Assembly (NCBI GenBank): GCA_012031475.1
Contig: JAAUTJ010000311.1
Span: 1 to 6,174, forward strand
Length of the DNA: 6,174 bases
Reading direction: 5' to 3'
Source: Leptolyngbyaceae cyanobacterium SM1_3_5
GTDB lineage: Bacteria; Cyanobacteriota; Cyanobacteriia; Elainellales; Elainellaceae
A model generated the notes under the pieces. The model saw only the letters and a program-made list of their open reading frames with translations. It searched no databases and was not told the origin of the DNA. Positions within the stretch are counted from its first letter, which is position 1; each line of letters starts with the position of its first letter. A program made the translations under genes and the position numbers. Of the stretch, positions 1 through 5,405 are shown piece after piece.

Positions 1-370
1 TGCTCGATCGCGCTGTCGGAATCCTGGCTTCCTGCATCAGCGCTTTTGCCCAGGCTTTACTCGATTCGATTTGCGCTCCGGCCTGCGTCGGGCCAAAAAC
101 CGTGAGATTTTCCGATCGCAGCGCATCCGTAATTCCCGCTGCCAAGGGCACTTCCGGCCCCACGACGATCAGGCCGATGTTGTTGACCAGGGCAAAGCGC
201 TTCATGCCCTCAAAATCCGTGACGGAGAGCGCCAGATTGCGACAGCGGGGCAACCCAGCCGTGCCGCCATTGCCCGGAACGCAGAAAATTTCGCGGACGC
301 GATCGGACTGCAAAAGCTTCCAAGCAAGGGCGTGTTCGCGTCCGCCATTGCCAACAACTAGTACTTTCAT
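1..370 (-). CDS. purD: Phosphoribosylamine--glycine ligase (GAR synthetase), N-terminal part, cut by the window edge
   Basis: PurD is the cytosolic enzyme that joins glycine to 5-phosphoribosylamine using ATP, the second step of de novo purine synthesis. About 123 residues are visible, reading leftward, and the frame stays open to base 1. The start gives MKVLVVGNGGREHALAWKL: the GNGGREHA signature just after the initial beta strand is diagnostic of the PurD N-terminal domain. Further family matches follow: VPGNGGTAGL (about residues 31-40), IVVGPEVPLAAGI (about 65-77), VFGPTQAGAQIESSKAWAK (about 87-105) and IPTA near the cut, just before the ATP-grasp domain. The family is usually about 420 residues, so roughly the last 300 lie outside the window. 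The ATG at 368-370 is preceded by a GGGGA ribosome-binding site. No internal stop or shift is seen. Identification is firm from motif recognition; only completeness is unknown. Confidence 0.95.
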   Translation of the reverse strand, partial: MKVLVVGNGGREHALAWKLLQSDRVREIFCVPGNGGTAGLPRCRNLALSVTDFEGMKRFALVNNIGLIVVGPEVPLAAGITDALRSENLTVFGPTQAGAQIESSKAWAKALMQEARIPTARSS

Positions 371-386
371 GTCCCCACTCGTGCCG

Positions 387-415
387 CTTCTACAGTGATC
401 AATTCATTTGTTCAA
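387..415 (-). promoter_or_regulatory. Possible sigma-70-type promoter of purD
   Basis: Read on the minus strand, TTGAAC (410-415) lies exactly 17 bases from TAGAAG (387-392). Each box matches four of six consensus bases. Transcription would start about 10-15 bases before the purD ATG. The spacing is ideal but the boxes are weak, so this is only a candidate. Confidence 0.28.
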
Positions 416-453
416 CCTAGAATTCCATCATCTCACGTCAGCGCGATCGAGCA

Positions 454-494
454 AGCATTCGCCATCTGCGCTTTCATTTGTGTGAGCATTCGCC
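454..494. repeat. Ten-base direct repeat, 31 bp apart
   Basis: AGCATTCGCC occurs at 454-463 and again at 485-494. The start-to-start distance of 31 bp is close to three helical turns, the arrangement expected of paired binding sites on one DNA face. No known operator is recognised. Confidence 0.4.
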
Positions 495-661
495 CTGCAT
501 CTACAGGCAGATTTCAAGGTGGAAATACGGATACAAAGATGAAAAATTACGATATCAGGGCAAAATAGAGAAAAAATTGCCTTTTGCAAAGAAAATCGCT
601 GAATCACGCGATTACCCGCAATTGGCACTATCGATCATTTATTAAAGTTGGGGGACGTGTG

Positions 662-1246
662 GTGTACAAACCCGTTTTAGTGGCGATCGCGCTATCGGTT
701 ACAGGCGGTGCGGTGGCGTTTGGCAGTGGAGCGGCAGCGCTGCGATCGTTGACCTGGGCAACAGCAGGGGCGATCGCAGCGCCGCGCATCACCGACACCC
801 AGCTTAGTGCCTGTCGCAGTTTTCTTCCCACTGTTTTTCCACAGGTTCCCGCCGCAGACATTACTGTCAGCAGCGGCAGCGATCTCGACAATCAGGGCAA
901 CGCTCGCGTCAACTGGCAGCTAAAAGACGGTACGGCGGGCTTCTGCATTGTCAACGCCAGCAACCAGGTGATTCGATATGAGACCCAGTTTAGTCCCAGC
1001 CCCAGCCCGACTCCCAGTCCGACTCCCAGTCCGACTTCTAGCCCAACTCCTAACCCGTCCCCAACGCCGTTTGATCCACAGTCGCTGCGCGATCTGAATA
1101 AAGATGAAGCCATTCGGATCGCCCAGCAAAACGGCTATGCGCTCACGGATGCCAGCGATCCACAGCGCATCCGCGTGGCAAACAACCAGCAGCAGCTTAT
1201 TCTCAGCATTCGACGCTTTTCAATACGGTCAGTTCGGTTGAAGTGA
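662..1246 (+). CDS. Secreted multi-domain Cys-module protein, 5' part of a frameshifted gene
   Basis: This is the N-terminal half of a protein whose second half continues in another frame at 1243-1758. I chose GTG 662 because GGGGGA ends six bases upstream and because it puts a signal-peptide-like hydrophobic stretch (about residues 4-40, Ala-rich end) at the N terminus; TTG 584 or GTG 659 are weaker. Order: export signal; a module at about 45-108 with Cys51 and Cys95 (QLSAC ... GNARVNW ... GFC); a Pro/Ser/Thr linker (about 111-137); and the first copy of a second module (about 138-197) with AIRIAQQNGYAL. The frame is lost after Arg185, where translation gives a short unrelated tail ending at TGA 1244-1246. 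Adding one T to the T run at 1217-1220 restores the repeat and joins the halves into 365 residues. Function is unknown; paired cysteines and the linker suggest a periplasmic or outer-surface protein. Confidence 0.75.
   Translation: MYKPVLVAIALSVTGGAVAFGSGAAALRSLTWATAGAIAAPRITDTQLSACRSFLPTVFPQVPAADITVSSGSDLDNQGNARVNWQLKDGTAGFCIVNASNQVIRYETQFSPSPSPTPSPTPSPTSSPTPNPSPTPFDPQSLRDLNKDEAIRIAQQNGYALTDASDPQRIRVANNQQQLILSIRRFSIRSVRLK
994..1068 (+). repeat. Tandem repeat encoding a Pro/Ser/Thr linker
   Basis: A degenerate 12-base unit (ACTCCCAGTCCG type) recurs in frame and encodes PSPTPSPTPSP followed by a diverged tail. The two central units are nearly identical, so copy number could vary between strains by slippage in whole codons. 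Such linkers keep exported domains apart in an extended conformation. A shorter linker of the same kind occurs at about 1467-1493. Confidence 0.75.
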
Positions 1247-1758
1247 CGAGCTTGCCGACGCCAACGCCGTCACCGGGAGCATTCAATCCGCTGACCCTGG
1301 TTGGACTTGAGAAGAATCAAGCGATCGCCACCGCCCAGCAAAACGGCTACACGCTCAATCAGGATGCGGGCAATCAAGTGTTGCTGTCCAACAACATTCA
1401 AGGCTTGACCCTAAATATTGAGCAGCCCGTTAATCGAGTGGCTTCTGTTTCAATCAGCAGCACTCCTTCACCTACGCCCACGCCCACGCCCGGAGGCGGA
1501 CAAGCGACGATCGACCAACTGCAAACTTGTCGCACCTTTGTGGCGGATGTATTTTCTCCGGCCAATGCAACGGTGTTTTCCGGATCGCCGGATGTGCGGG
1601 GCAATGCGATCGTCGAGTGGCGCACCAGCAGCGGCGCGTCTGGCTACTGCCGGATGGACACTGCCAGCAACATTCTCGATTTTGTGGTGGAAAATCCGGG
1701 CGATCAGATCAACGCTGGATCGAACAACCCCCGACCACCAATCATCGGGCTGTGGTAG
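1243..1758 (+). CDS. Secreted multi-domain Cys-module protein, 3' part of the frameshifted gene
   Basis: This frame continues the product of 662-1246. It can formally begin at GTG 1243, but there is no ribosome-binding site and no signal peptide, while the bases just before it (1219-1242) already read FNTVSSVE, the end of the first AQQNGY module. It is therefore not an independent gene. It encodes a Pro/Thr linker, the second AQQNGY module (FNPLTLVGLEKNQAIATAQQNGY..., about residues 14-72 of this part), a second linker, and a C-terminal copy of the two-cysteine module (about 89-150; QLQTC ... GNAIVEW ... GYC). In the repaired 365-residue protein the C-terminal cysteines are about 290 and 330. 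The last 17 bases overlap the 3' end of the convergent SPOR gene. Function unknown. Confidence 0.72.
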   Translation: MTSLPTPTPSPGAFNPLTLVGLEKNQAIATAQQNGYTLNQDAGNQVLLSNNIQGLTLNIEQPVNRVASVSISSTPSPTPTPTPGGGQATIDQLQTCRTFVADVFSPANATVFSGSPDVRGNAIVEWRTSSGASGYCRMDTASNILDFVVENPGDQINAGSNNPRPPIIGLW

Positions 1759-1762
1759 TCGG
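1731..1762. terminator. Hairpin across the overlapping stops of two convergent genes
   Basis: CCGACCACCA (1731-1740) pairs with TGGTAGTCGG (1753-1762) at nine of ten positions, with a 12-base loop. It covers the stop codons of both genes (TAG 1756-1758 on plus; TGA read from 1744-1742 on minus). No T run follows on either strand, so it is at best an atypical terminator or an mRNA 3'-end stabiliser. Confidence 0.3.
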
Positions 1763-2260
1763 ACGATAGGCAACGCGGGCATCCAGTCCGTTGTCGCGCA
1801 ACTGTCGCGACACTCGCTCGGCGATCGATCGCTGGGCAAAGGCTCCGGCGCGAATGTAGGAGCCGCGACCGGAACGTGCCAAAGCTGCCGCAGGCTGAAA
1901 GCGACGGACGCGATTGAGCAAAACGGTGGTGTTGCCCGGAACGACAACCACATATGCGCCGCTGGTGCTGCCAGGTGGATTGTTGCCGTCTACGATTAGG
2001 TCGGATAAACCGAGTTCTCTGAGCGTGTCGGGACCAACAACACCATCAACGCGCAAGCCGCGCCGCCGCTGAAAATCTTGCACGGCGTTTTCAGTTTCCG
2101 CACCAAAGATGCCATCAATGTTTCTCATTCCCAGCCGCAACTGAATTCGATTGATGTCGTCGCCCCTATCGCCTCGCTCGTAGATTTGGGCGATCGCAGC
2201 AGGCGCAAATCCCATCGTTAGCGCAATCACCACAGCAATTCGCACCCAAGCTTTCATCAT
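1742..2260 (-). CDS. Secreted peptidoglycan-binding (PG_binding_1) and SPOR-domain protein
   Basis: The predicted 172-residue protein should act in the periplasm on the cell wall. Residues 1-24 form a signal peptide (MMKAWVR, hydrophobic core, cleavage after AIA). Residues about 29-84 match PG_binding_1: RGD..DINRIQLRLG, then IDGIFGAETENAVQDFQRRRGL and a second VDGVVGPDTLREL repeat. Residues about 102-166 resemble a SPOR domain, best seen in SYIRAGAFAQRSIAERVSRQL followed by DNGLDARV; SPOR domains bind denuded glycan strands at septa. No catalytic residues of an amidase or transglycosylase are present, so it is likely a binding or targeting protein. A strong AAGGAG (2266-2271) lies five bases before ATG 2260 and eight before ATG 2257; GTG 2266 overlaps it and is excluded. 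Its 3' end overlaps the convergent secreted gene, and a second gene with the same Cys module diverges upstream. Confidence 0.88.
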   Translation of the reverse strand: MMKAWVRIAVVIALTMGFAPAAIAQIYERGDRGDDINRIQLRLGMRNIDGIFGAETENAVQDFQRRRGLRVDGVVGPDTLRELGLSDLIVDGNNPPGSTSGAYVVVVPGNTTVLLNRVRRFQPAAALARSGRGSYIRAGAFAQRSIAERVSRQLRDNGLDARVAYRPTTTAR

Positions 2261-2449
2261 TCGCACTCCTTATCACGCCGATAATTGAATGTTTTCACTA
2301 TAGAACTGTGAGAGAAGATAGAATCATTCCACCGTCAGGAATTTTGCTGCTGTGCAAAGGCGTGAGATATCGTAGCGGTAGTAACCGCTAGCAAAAATAA
2401 CTGTTAGCAAAAGCAACCGTGCTGCACACCGCGATCGAGATTGAGAAAA
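2261..2449. promoter_or_regulatory. Divergent spacer between the SPOR gene and the short secreted-protein gene
   Basis: This 189-base spacer must carry both promoters. A TATAGT box (2297-2302, minus strand) could be the -10 element of the SPOR gene, but no good -35 sits at the right distance. The right half holds a hairpin and a tandem repeat, described separately. No gene is supported here. Confidence 0.4.
2373..2413. repeat. Small hairpin joined to a 16-bp imperfect tandem repeat
   Basis: TAGCGGT (2373-2379) and ACCGCTA (2384-2390) form a perfect 7-bp inverted repeat with a 4-base loop. The right arm lies inside the first of two tandem 16-mers, TAACCGCTAGCAAAAA (2382-2397) and TAACTGTTAGCAAAAG (2398-2413), with a partial third (CAACCG) after them. 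The array ends 36 bases before the ATG at 2450, where a regulator or 5'-UTR element could act. Confidence 0.5.
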
Positions 2450-2863
2450 ATGAAAGGAATTTTTTGGACAATAGCGCTGCTGGCGGCAGCGGTTCCCAAC
2501 GTGGCGATCGCTCAAATTCTCTCGCCACCGATCAATGCGCCGACATCCCGCCCTCAACGACCCGCAAATCAGCAACCTGCACCCGTTCAGAATGTGCGAT
2601 CGAGCCAGCTTAGCGGCTGTCAAAGCTGGGTGCTACAGCTTCAGCCAGCGGTGTCACAATCGGATGTCATGGTTGCGGCTGGAACGGCGAGAAGCGTGGA
2701 AGGTGTTGCTCAGGTGATGTGGCAAATTCGCAACGGGGTCGATCGCGGCTACTGCCTGGTGCGGCGAGATGGCCGCGTGACGGCAGCAGTGCAGTACACC
2801 TCTGGCGGCACACTGCACTACTTTCCCAGTGAGTCCGATGCGCTGGGTGGCCCCGTTCAATAA
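2450..2863 (+). CDS. Short secreted protein with one two-cysteine module
   Basis: The predicted 137-residue protein starts at ATG 2450; a TTG nine bases upstream is possible but unnecessary. Residues 1-21 are a signal peptide (MKGIFWTIALLAAAVPNVAIA, then QIL). A Pro/Gln/Arg-rich, low-complexity stretch (about 24-49) resembles a flexible spacer. Residues about 51-116 are the same module found twice in the gene at 662-1758: SQLSGCQSW, then GVAQVMWQIRNG and RGYCLVRRDGRV, with Cys57 and Cys102 spaced like Cys51 and Cys95 there. The cysteines probably form a disulfide in the periplasm. The short tail contains YFPSESD. The ribosome-binding site is weak (GAGA just upstream). The gene ends five bases from the convergent msrA stop. 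I know no function; it is probably a paralogue of part of the larger protein. Confidence 0.82.
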   Translation: MKGIFWTIALLAAAVPNVAIAQILSPPINAPTSRPQRPANQQPAPVQNVRSSQLSGCQSWVLQLQPAVSQSDVMVAAGTARSVEGVAQVMWQIRNGVDRGYCLVRRDGRVTAAVQYTSGGTLHYFPSESDALGGPVQ

Positions 2864-2868
2864 ATCCT

Positions 2869-3523
2869 CTAGGTGGTCAGACCGATCGGACAGGAGACGT
2901 TCGTGCCGCCCAAGCCGCAGTAGCCGCCGGGATTTTTGGCGAGATACTGCTGGTGATAGCCTTCGGCGTAATAGAATTCGGGCGCGTCAAGAATTTCCGT
3001 TGCGATCGCCTTGTAGCCCGCTTGCTGAAGTGCCTGCTCATAGGCAGTTCGCGAAGCTTCGGCTAGGCGGCGCTGTTCGTCAGAATAGACGTAGATGCCC
3101 GATCGATATTGTGTACCGACATCGTTGCCCTGACGCATCGCCTGCGTGGGATCGTGGCCTTCCCAAAAGACCTTCAGGATTTGCTCAAAACTGATTGTTT
3201 TGGGGTCAAATACGACCAGCACGACCTCGTTATGTCCGGTCATGCCGCTACAAACTTCCTGGTAGGTCGGGTTGGGTGTGTGGCCTGCTGCATAGCCAAC
3301 TGCCGTCACAGACACGCCGTCTTGCTGCCAGAATTTGCGCTCTGCGCCCCAAAAGCAGCCCCATGCCGACAATGACTTTTTCCATCCCGGCGGGGAAGGG
3401 CGGTTTGATCGAGTGGCCGTTGACAAAGTGCTTGTCGGGCACGGGTAGCGGTTCGGCGCGTCCGGGTAGCGCTTCTTCTGGTTTCGGTAGCGACAGCTTT
3501 TTACCAAATCCGAATAGCACCAT
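2869..3523 (-). CDS. msrA: Peptide-methionine (S)-S-oxide reductase MsrA, with a one-base frameshift at the active site
   Basis: MsrA reduces the S-epimer of methionine sulfoxide in proteins and free methionine, with electrons from thioredoxin. The N-terminal part reads from ATG 3521-3523 (MVLFGFGKKLSLPKPEE ... FPAGMEKVIVGMG, 55 residues). The next base is an extra G in the run at 3359-3362, and the rest reads in the neighbouring frame: CFWGAERKFW with catalytic Cys56, GYAAGHTPNPTYQEV, TGHNEVV, FWEGHDPTQ, GNDVGTQYRS, and YCGLGGTNVSCPIG with the likely recycling cysteines 202 and 211. Removing one G gives 217 residues, close to the usual length (E. coli 212), with every core motif present. The frame open from 3507 has a non-MsrA N terminus and is not a real alternative. 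As written, the gene cannot make active enzyme. It is divergent from the DUF6335-like gene. Identity is certain; whether it is broken or misread is not. Confidence 0.9.
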
Positions 3524-3757
3524 AAGGCATCTCTACTTCGTAATGTTTCTTTACTAATTTTATCGTTGCTCGGAATTTTCGGGCAGATGAATTTTGTAGG
3601 GGGTTAGCGAAGAGTTTCCGCTGCTGAATGGGTGCGCTCAACTTCTGCCTTTTGCCGCGATCGCTCACTGGCTTTTCTGCCTAATTACCGATACTGACTC
3701 GATCGCGCTTCGGTAACTTCAGTAATAGATAACAAATGTGAAGCTAGGAATGGAGTC
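3524..3757. promoter_or_regulatory. Divergent spacer between msrA and the DUF6335-like/SDR operon
   Basis: This 234-base region has no supported gene. It carries a HIP1 octamer (3657-3664) and a pair of interleaved inverted repeats (3685-3724). It must contain the promoters of both flanking transcription units, but I see no strong -35/-10 pair. The downstream ribosome-binding site is probably AGGA (3745-3748 region), giving normal spacing to ATG 3758. Confidence 0.45.
3685..3724. repeat. Interleaved inverted repeats upstream of the DUF6335-like gene
   Basis: TTACCGA (3685-3691) is inverted as TCGGTAA (3710-3716), and the adjoining TACTGA (3692-3697) is inverted as TCAGTA (3719-3724). The order is A-B-A'-B', so in RNA the two stems (7 and 6 bp) are best seen as alternatives; in DNA they could be overlapping operators. 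The block ends 33 bases before the ATG. Confidence 0.5.
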
Positions 3758-4273
3758 ATGGTCGAAGACGATAAGTACAAGCCGTCAATGGCAGATTTCA
3801 GCGATGGTACGCCTGTTGCTGATGCGGACGAGGACGATGAAGAAATCATCAACGACGATAACATTCCCCAGGCATATACCGAGTCCTACGGCACGGGCGT
3901 TCATGACATGCCGGGATCGAATATTGGTGGACGAGTGATGCGCGATCGCGTCAGCGCCATGAATCAGGCTAGCCCAATTTTGACGGGTGGCGATGTTGAT
4001 GCCAACTGGGAGCAGGCAAACGCCGTTGGTGATGAAGCAGTGGGCGGCACGGTTGCCACGCCGGATCAATCGATCGTCGATGAACTGGGTGCAGCCGTTG
4101 GTCTGGAAATGGACGACCGCGCTTTTTTACGGACGACCGAAATTTTGGATCAGCGAGACGATCGCCGTTGGGAACTTGACCCGATGTCTTCCGATGACTA
4201 TGGCGATCGCCGCCAAATCGCTGAGGAAGATGACGCGCATCTCAATGATGATGCAGACGACATTGAACTTTAG
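3758..4273 (+). CDS. Acidic DUF6335-like cyanobacterial protein of unknown function
   Basis: The predicted protein has 171 residues, is very rich in Asp and Glu, and has no signal peptide or membrane segment, so it is probably cytosolic. The first 40 residues are a disordered acidic stretch (ADADEDDEEIINDDN). The middle holds the segments I recognise from a conserved cyanobacterial family: SYGTGVHDMPG (about 43-53), MNQASPILTGGDVDANWEQA (about 68-87), VGDEAVGGTVATPDQ (about 90-104) and VDELGAAVGLEMDDRAFLRT (about 107-126), then RRWELDPMSSDDY. The C terminus is again acidic. I assign DUF6335 from memory of these motifs; the family has no established role. ATG 3758 is chosen because AGGA lies about nine bases upstream. 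The SDR gene follows 53 bases later with no terminator between, so the two are probably co-transcribed, possibly linking it to stress or redox metabolism; that link is inference. Confidence 0.82.
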   Translation: MVEDDKYKPSMADFSDGTPVADADEDDEEIINDDNIPQAYTESYGTGVHDMPGSNIGGRVMRDRVSAMNQASPILTGGDVDANWEQANAVGDEAVGGTVATPDQSIVDELGAAVGLEMDDRAFLRTTEILDQRDDRRWELDPMSSDDYGDRRQIAEEDDAHLNDDADDIEL

Positions 4274-4326
4274 ATTCGCAGATTCACGCAACTTTGATTC
4301 ACTTTATTGACAAGGGATTTAAACAA

Positions 4327-5325
4327 ATGCAGCTTAAGCCGATTCGCGATCAGGTCGCCGTTGTGGTTGGTGCATCCAGCGGCATTGGTCGCCTCACTGC
4401 CAAGAAGTTTGCTCAGCAGGGGGCAAAAGTGGTTGCGGCTTCGCGCAGCATCGACGGTTTAACAACGCTAGTCGGAGAAATTCACGACTTTGGCGGCGAG
4501 GCGATCGCTGTTCCCGCTGATGTGGCCGAGTATGAGCAGGTGGAAGCAATCGCCTCGAAAGCCGTGCAGGAATATGGACGAATCGACACTTGGGTTCATG
4601 CTGCTGCCACCGGGGTGATTGCGCCATTTGATCAGCTGACGCCACAGGAATTCAAGCGCGTGATTGATGTCAACCTGACTGGACAGGCGTATGGCGCGAT
4701 GGCTGCCCTGCCCCACCTGAAGCGGGAAGGACAGGGATCGCTGATTCACATTAGCTCAGTTGAGGCGAGGCGATCGCTCCCTTACCAAAGCGTCTACTCC
4801 GCTTCAAAGCACGGCGTGGAAGGCTTTTTGGACGCGATGCGGCTGGAACTGATGCACGAAGGCTACCACATCAACGTTGCCAACATTCTGCCCGCCGTGA
4901 TCAACACGCCCTACTACAACAAGGTGCAGACCAAGCTGGGCGTGAAGCCGACCGGAGTGCCGCCCTACTATTCGCCGGAACTGGTGGCTGATTCGATTTT
5001 GTATGCGGCTGAGCATCCGACCCGCGACATGATTGTGGGCGATGTGGGTCGTGTGGTTGATTTGCTTCAGCGAATCTCGCCCAAGCTGGTAGACAGTTTG
5101 CTGCTGGCGATCGCGTTCCCCGGTCAGAAAACTCCCGAAGCCAAATCCGCCGATTCGCCCAGCAATGTGTTTGAAGCGATTCCGCCCGAACTGGGATACG
5201 ATCGCGTCGAAGGTGACTTCGGCCAGCTTGTCATTCCCAGCTTCCTGGACTGGTTCGATCGCAATCCGATCGCCAAATGGGGCACAACCGCAGCTTTAGC
5301 CGCAACCGGAATCGCAGTTTGCTGA
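4327..5325 (+). CDS. Short-chain dehydrogenase/reductase (SDR) with a hydrophobic C-terminal end
   Basis: The predicted 332-residue NAD(P)-dependent oxidoreductase has a classical SDR core: cofactor loop GASSGIG (15-21), Ser39-Arg40 after the second strand, which favours NADPH, ADV at 64-66, AAATG at 92-96 in place of the usual NNAG, Asn116 (DVNLTG), Ser144 (HISSVE), and YSASK with Tyr157 and Lys161. The catalytic tetrad Asn-Ser-Tyr-Lys is complete. The last roughly 80 residues extend beyond the usual 250-residue SDR and end in a hydrophobic run (WGTTAALAATGIAVC), possibly a membrane anchor. ATG 4327 is preferred: AGGG sits ten bases upstream and homology begins at once; TTG 4294 adds a non-homologous leader. 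It follows the DUF6335-like gene and ends before a strong hairpin terminator. The substrate cannot be told. The abrupt Cys end might be a frameshift product (see findings). Confidence 0.88.
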   Translation: MQLKPIRDQVAVVVGASSGIGRLTAKKFAQQGAKVVAASRSIDGLTTLVGEIHDFGGEAIAVPADVAEYEQVEAIASKAVQEYGRIDTWVHAAATGVIAPFDQLTPQEFKRVIDVNLTGQAYGAMAALPHLKREGQGSLIHISSVEARRSLPYQSVYSASKHGVEGFLDAMRLELMHEGYHINVANILPAVINTPYYNKVQTKLGVKPTGVPPYYSPELVADSILYAAEHPTRDMIVGDVGRVVDLLQRISPKLVDSLLLAIAFPGQKTPEAKSADSPSNVFEAIPPELGYDRVEGDFGQLVIPSFLDWFDRNPIAKWGTTAALAATGIAVC

Positions 5326-5369
5326 ACGGCGCAATGGACAAGCCGATGTAGCGCTGGGATTGGTCAACA

Positions 5370-5402
5370 AAAAAGCGATCGCCTCTGGAGCGATCGCTTT
5401 TT
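5370..5402. terminator. Bidirectional rho-independent terminator built on two HIP1 octamers
   Basis: AAAAAGCGATCGC-type arm (5370-5382) pairs perfectly with 5390-5402 over 13 bp, leaving a 7-base loop. An A run on the left and a T run on the right make it work in both directions. It lies between the SDR stop (5325) and the convergent HTH gene stop (5406), so it can end both transcripts. Each arm contains one complete GCGATCGC. Confidence 0.9.
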
Positions 5403-5405
5403 GGT

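Larger units (their letters stand above)
371..661. other. Divergent intergenic spacer between purD and the secreted-protein gene
   Basis: This gap of 291 bases is AT-richer than its neighbours, especially 515-600, and I see no convincing gene in it. It must hold the purD promoter and the promoter of the rightward gene, though I find no strong -35/-10 pair for the latter. It contains a direct repeat AGCATTCGCC (454-463 and 485-494) and a short palindrome TTTGCAAA (583-590). A 66-codon minus-strand frame here has no recognisable protein character and was not called. Confidence 0.6.

Noticed and set aside
102..398. Long plus-strand frames opposite purD
   Set aside because: They are antisense to unmistakable PurD motifs and look like shadows.
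428..628. 66-codon minus-strand frame in the purD spacer
   Set aside because: It has no ribosome-binding site I trust, odd composition with scattered Cys and His, and no domain; it runs over the expected promoter region of the rightward gene.
584..661. TTG 584 as the start of the secreted protein
   Set aside because: It adds a polar, non-conserved leader in front of the signal peptide and has no ribosome-binding site, whereas GGGGGA precedes GTG 662 at good spacing.
994..1068. CRISPR-like repeat array
   Set aside because: The repeats are contiguous 12-mers in frame without spacers; they encode a Pro-rich linker.
892..1129. Minus-strand frames rich in Gly-Val-Gly-Leu repeats
   Set aside because: They are the antisense of the Pro/Ser/Thr linker repeat; the repetitiveness comes from the plus-strand coding.
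1213..1223. Programmed -1 ribosomal frameshifting in the secreted-protein gene
   Set aside because: The zero-frame codons CGC TTT TCA do not form an X XXY YYZ slippery heptamer, re-pairing after slippage would be poor, and I see no convincing downstream structure.
3248..3523. A separate small gene encoding MVLFGFGKK...
   Set aside because: It is the N-terminal part of MsrA; beyond IVGMG the frame turns into non-MsrA sequence because of the one-base shift.
4307..4312. Perfect TTGACA as a promoter for the SDR gene
   Set aside because: A -10 box at 16-18 bp would fall inside the coding region and none is visible there.
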